DNA of 36,116 nt from CAMLHU01 sp039917855. Its GTDB lineage: Bacteria; Gemmatimonadota; Gemmatimonadetes; Gemmatimonadales; GWC2-71-9. The notes under the pieces are model-generated. The model had not been told where the DNA came from. It was given only the letters and a program-made list of their open reading frames with translations, and did no database searches. Numbering within the stretch: the first letter of the stretch is position 1; each line of letters starts with the position of its first letter. This document shows, piece by piece, positions 33,326 through 36,116 of this stretch. The position numbers were made by a program, and so were the translations under genes. Location: the NCBI GenBank assembly GCA_039917855.1, contig JBDSIR010000020.1, positions 1 to 36,116 of the forward strand. The letters are read 5' to 3'.

Positions 33326-33913
33326 CTACCGACTAGCCAGTCGCTGCAATGCCCGCTTCACGAGCGCACCGGTCTCTTCGGGGGTGCCGGCCTGGAGCTC
33401 ACTCCGCACCGCGGCCTCGGCTTCTCGCTGCACGTAGCCCAGGTTGACGAGCGCCTTCACCGCCGAGTCGCCTGCCGCCATCGGGGCCGCCGGGGCGGTG
33501 ATGGTCAGGTCGGCGAAGCGGTCGTGGAGCTCGATGACCATCTTCTCCGCTTTTTTCTTGCCGATGCCGCTCACGGTGGCGAGGGTCGTGATGTCCCTCG
33601 CCTGCAGGCTCCGCACCGTGCGCGCCGGCCCGAGACGCGAGAGGATCGCGAGCGCGAGCTTGGGTCCCACGCCGCTGGCGCCGAGGAGACGCTGAAAGAT
33701 GGTCCGCTCGGCCGGGTCGTCGAACCCGTAGAGCGCCCACCCGTCCTCCTTGACCACCAGCTCGGTGAAGAGTCGGACGCTCTTGCCCGCTTCCGGCAGC
33801 CGCTCGTGCACGCCGAAGGGCACCGTCACGGCATAGCCAGTGCCGCCGCTGGTCTCGATGAGGACCGTCTCGCTGGTCCGATCGGCGAGGACCCCGAACA
33901 CCGTGCTGATCAT
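33326..33913 (-). CDS. ruvA: Holliday junction branch migration protein RuvA
   Basis: This 195-aa protein has the N-terminal OB fold (MISTVFGVLADRT), two helix-hairpin-helix motifs (LLGASGVGPKLALAIL and LATVSGIGKKKAEKMVIEL) and a C-terminal RuvB-binding domain. It holds the four-way junction for RuvB. The ATG overlaps the ruvC stop (ATGA). Confidence 0.96.
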   Translation of the reverse strand: MISTVFGVLADRTSETVLIETSGGTGYAVTVPFGVHERLPEAGKSVRLFTELVVKEDGWALYGFDDPAERTIFQRLLGASGVGPKLALAILSRLGPARTVRSLQARDITTLATVSGIGKKKAEKMVIELHDRFADLTITAPAAPMAAGDSAVKALVNLGYVQREAEAAVRSELQAGTPEETGALVKRALQRLASR

Positions 33914-34413
33914 CCGCGGGTCCTCCAGGGAGCGATCCGGCTGCGGCCGACGCCGACCAGCAGGTGGGTGAGGGCGATCGCGACGGCGTCGGCGGCGTCG
34001 GCGGGCTTGGGCGCGGTGCGAAGGCGGAGCAGCTGGGCCACCGCATAGCCGACCTGGCTCTTGAGCGCGGCGCCGCGCCCGACCACGGACTTCTTGACCT
34101 GGGCCGGCGAATATTCGTGGGTGGGGATCCCGGCCTGCTGCGCCGCGAGGAGGATCACTCCACGTGCGTGGCTGAGCACGATGGCGGAACGGACGTTCTT
34201 GCCGTAGAAGACGCCTTCGACCGCGATGGCATCGGGCCGATGCCGGGTGATGAGCTCGGTCACGCCTTCGTGGATCACCGCGAGCCGGAGCGGCAGGGGC
34301 TGGGTCGCGGGGGTGCGCACGACGCCGCACTCGACGAGGGTGGCCGGGGCGCCGGAGTCGATGACCCCGAAGCCAAGCACGGCGGTCCCCGGGTCGATGC
34401 CGAGGATCCTCAG
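33910..34413 (-). CDS. ruvC: Crossover junction endodeoxyribonuclease RuvC
   Basis: This 167-aa RNase H-fold resolvase has catalytic Asp7 in RILGIDPGT, Glu in IAVEGVFYGKN and C-terminal acidic residues in DAADAVAIALTH. The start is inferred as CTG at 34413: it overlaps the yebC stop as CTGA, has GAGG 7 nt upstream, and gives exactly the usual RuvC N-terminus (Met then RILGIDPG). No ATG, GTG or TTG is in frame nearby, and any downstream start would lose catalytic Asp7. Confidence 0.93.
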   Translation of the reverse strand: MRILGIDPGTAVLGFGVIDSGAPATLVECGVVRTPATQPLPLRLAVIHEGVTELITRHRPDAIAVEGVFYGKNVRSAIVLSHARGVILLAAQQAGIPTHEYSPAQVKKSVVGRGAALKSQVGYAVAQLLRLRTAPKPADAADAVAIALTHLLVGVGRSRIAPWRTRG

Positions 34414-35162
34414 CTGCCGGCCTCGGCCATCGCGTCGGCGTCCATCTCGAAGTTGGAGAAGACCTTCGCCACGTCGTCCAGGTCCTCCAGCGCCTCGAGC
34501 AGCTTGATCAGCTGGATGGCGTCCTTGCCCTCGACCTTCACGGTGTTCTTGGGGACCATCGCCACTTCGGCCGTCTCGGCCTCGAGTCCCTTGGCCTTCA
34601 GCGCCTCGAGCACCGTGTGCACCTCGAGCGGCGCGGTGGAGACGATGAACTGGTCCCCTTCCTTCGTGAAGTCCTCGGCGCCGGCCGCGAGGGCGAGGTC
34701 GAGCGCCTGGTCCTCGTTCTTCACCTTGCTGGCTTCGATCGTGATCTCGCCCTTGCGGTCGAACATCCACGCCACCGAGTGCGCTGCGCCGAGGTTCCCG
34801 CCATTCCGGCTGAACACGAAGCGGACATCGGCCACGGTGCGGGTGGGGTTGTCGCTGGTGGCCTCGACGTAGATCGCCACGCCTCCCGGACCATATCCTT
34901 CGTATGCCAGCTCGACGATCTGCTCCCCTTCGAGCTCACCGGTGCCCTTCTTGATGGCGCGATCGATGTTGACGTTCGGCATGTTCGCCGCCTTCGCCGT
35001 GTCGACCGCGAGGCGAAGGCGGGGGTTGCCGCCGATGTCGCCGCCTCCCGCCTTGGCCGAGATCGTGATCTCGCGGATGAGCTTGGTCCACGCCGAGGCC
35101 CGGCGGTTGTCGGTGACCGCCTTCTTCCGCTTGATCTGCTTCCATTTACTATGGCCGGCCAT
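34410..35162 (-). CDS. yebC: YebC/PmpR-family DNA-binding regulator or translation factor
   Basis: This 250-aa protein has the family's N-terminal MAGHSKWKQIKRKKA and the conserved GYGPGGVAIYVEATSDNPTRT region. YebC proteins are linked to transcription control and, more recently, to relieving ribosome stalling at proline stretches. The ATG has a strong GAGG 6 nt upstream, unlike its leaderless neighbours. It leads yebC-ruvC-ruvA, a common gene order. Confidence 0.95.
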   Translation of the reverse strand: MAGHSKWKQIKRKKAVTDNRRASAWTKLIREITISAKAGGGDIGGNPRLRLAVDTAKAANMPNVNIDRAIKKGTGELEGEQIVELAYEGYGPGGVAIYVEATSDNPTRTVADVRFVFSRNGGNLGAAHSVAWMFDRKGEITIEASKVKNEDQALDLALAAGAEDFTKEGDQFIVSTAPLEVHTVLEALKAKGLEAETAEVAMVPKNTVKVEGKDAIQLIKLLEALEDLDDVAKVFSNFEMDADAMAEAGS

Positions 35163-35248
35163 GCTCCACCTCGTTGGGTCAGACCCGAAAATAATCAGTT
35201 GGGCCCGGGTTGACGCGACCTGTGCGGCTCCACTAGCCTTCCCGCCAC
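35163..35248. promoter_or_regulatory. Divergent promoter region, yebC and lipoprotein
   Basis: On the plus strand TTGACG (35210-35215), an 18-bp spacer and TAGCCT (35234-35239) place the start about 3 nt before the lipoprotein ATG at 35249, so a near-leaderless mRNA is likely. On the minus strand the yebC leader carries an AT-rich stretch and a GAGG ribosome site. Confidence 0.5.
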
Positions 35249-35680
35249 ATGCGCCACTTCGCTATTGCGGCCCTCGCCGCCGCCCTGCTCCTCGGCTGCA
35301 CCCCGGACCGGCCCAAGCTGCCGAGTCTCCCGGCCGCCTTCGCCACCCTCCCGCTTCCGCCTGAGCCCGAGTTTCTCGGCCAGACCGGGAGCGAGGACGC
35401 CCTGATGTTCACCTTCCGCTCGGCGCGCAAGGCCGACGTGGTGGCCGAGACCTATCGCCAACTGTTCGCCAGCGACACCGCCTACCATACTGTGAGCACC
35501 AACACCGGGGCGCAGGGGGAGCACGCCTTCTACGTCGAATTCAGGGGGCGTCCTCTCTGGGTGCGGGTCCGGCCCGAAGCAGGGAATGAGGGGAGCATCG
35601 TCGAGTTGACGGGTGCCGTGGTCGCTACCGCCGATACCGACCACCCAGCCCCCGCCGATACCCTGCGACCCCGACCCTGA
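35249..35680 (+). CDS. Putative lipoprotein of unknown function
   Basis: This 143-aa protein has a lipoprotein signal peptide with lipobox LLGC (Cys17). The mature part has a short Pro-rich linker and a compact alpha/beta region (about 45-125) that I do not recognise. It ends in a Pro/Asp-rich tail. Lgt, encoded in this window, should modify Cys17. It faces the helicase gene, 10 bp from its stop. Confidence 0.75.
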   Translation: MRHFAIAALAAALLLGCTPDRPKLPSLPAAFATLPLPPEPEFLGQTGSEDALMFTFRSARKADVVAETYRQLFASDTAYHTVSTNTGAQGEHAFYVEFRGRPLWVRVRPEAGNEGSIVELTGAVVATADTDHPAPADTLRPRP

Positions 35681-35695
35681 TCGGGGCGGGTCAGC
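35660..35695. terminator. Weak hairpin between convergent genes
   Basis: CCCCGA/TCGGGG with a 6-nt loop spans the lipoprotein stop (35678-35680) and the 10-bp gap to the helicase gene. It has no U-tract, so its role as a terminator is uncertain. Confidence 0.3.
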
Positions 35696-36116
35696 GCTCG
35701 GGGTCGAGCATGTCCTCGAAACGCAGCCACCGCTGGTAGAAATACAGGTCGATGAATCCGGTCGGCCCGTTCCGGTTCTTTCCGACCAGCAGCTCGGTGG
35801 CACCCTCCATCCCGCCACCGGGCCGGTACATCTCTTCGCGATAGACCCCCAGCACTACGTCAGCGTGCTGTTTGACCTGCCCCCGTCCCCCCAGATCATC
35901 GAGTGTGGGGCGGGGATCCTCGCGCGTGGCCACATGTGAAGGGAGCTGGGCCACCGCGAGGACGCTGACATTCTCCGCCAGCGCGAGCCCCTTGAGGGCG
36001 CGGGCGGCGAGGGCGAGGGCGTCGTCCTGGTCGCTGGTGGCCTGGGGCGGCGGCACCAACTGCAGGTAATCGATCACGACCAGGGCCGGGCGGGGGACCA
36101 CGCGCAGCGCCTGCTC
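35691..36116 (-). CDS. dnaB: DnaB-type replicative helicase, C-terminal part (partial)
   Basis: The gene runs off the right edge, so only about the last 141 residues are visible. They match the DnaB RecA-like core: Walker B ALVVIDYLQL, a segment like IALSQLSRAV (here VLAVAQLPSHV), the RPTLDDL...QHADVVLGVYR region and KNRNGPTG near the end. Some usually conserved positions differ: LPS replaces LSR and GGRGQVKQ replaces RESGSIEQ. It may therefore be a divergent replicative DnaB or a paralogue. The N-terminal domain and Walker A are outside the window. Confidence 0.82.
   Translation of the reverse strand, partial: EQALRVVPRPALVVIDYLQLVPPPQATSDQDDALALAARALKGLALAENVSVLAVAQLPSHVATREDPRPTLDDLGGRGQVKQHADVVLGVYREEMYRPGGGMEGATELLVGKNRNGPTGFIDLYFYQRWLRFEDMLDPER

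Overview
This is a gene-dense, GC-rich chromosomal window with the housekeeping content of a free-living Gram-negative bacterium: an Omp85/TamB outer-membrane assembly pair, Lgt, YajC, queuosine, RuvABC and thiamine genes. Gene content and style suggest a Gemmatimonadota-like or similar deep-branching environmental lineage. That placement is an inference from memory of such genomes, not a computed result. I saw no rRNA, tRNA or CRISPR, and no prophage.

Layout. (1) Positions 152-14895 on the plus strand form one tight 11-gene run, probably an operon: TamA/BamA-like, tamB, a lipid kinase, a GAF/PAS histidine kinase, an NtrC-type sigma-54 regulator, a small zinc-ribbon protein, an NlpC/P60 peptidase, a HAD phosphatase, a CYTH protein, an unknown membrane-anchored protein and acpS. 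Envelope biogenesis, signalling and lipid functions share one transcript. (2) 14963-17128 (+) is a cytochrome c-FTR1 iron permease fusion. (3) 17129-18099 is a 971-bp non-coding island between convergent genes. It holds two 98%-identical 200-bp elements with inverted ends, a terminator hairpin and an AT-rich nested inverted repeat. (4) 18100-20105 (-) is lgt plus a membrane GGDEF protein. (5) 20261-26077 (-) is thiG-rsmB-PASTA-rpe-tlpA-ybbR-tsaD. (6) 26109-26850 is a REP-associated tyrosine transposase (RAYT) with palindromes on both sides, sitting between thiG and thiS. (7) 26851-30619 (-) is tgt-yajC-def-fmt-tenI-thiS. (8) 30723-35162 (-) is yebC-ruvC-ruvA, a small zinc-ribbon gene, ruvB and queA. 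(9) 35249-35680 (+) is a lipoprotein, and 35691-end (-) is the C-terminal part of a DnaB-type helicase.

Three unusual themes recur. First, almost every short gap between minus-strand genes is filled from stop codon to promoter by a hairpin. Both arms of each hairpin are in-phase tandem 7-mers. The 7-mer differs between loci (TAGAGTC, GGTGACC, TGCTGGC) while the architecture stays the same. Second, genes are coupled by NTGA overlaps, and in two cases, possibly three, the start is best read as CTG (ruvC, rsmB, perhaps the GGDEF gene). Third, operon-leading genes (thiG, tgt, ruvB, queA and the lipoprotein) have a -10-like box so close to the ATG that their mRNAs should be nearly leaderless.
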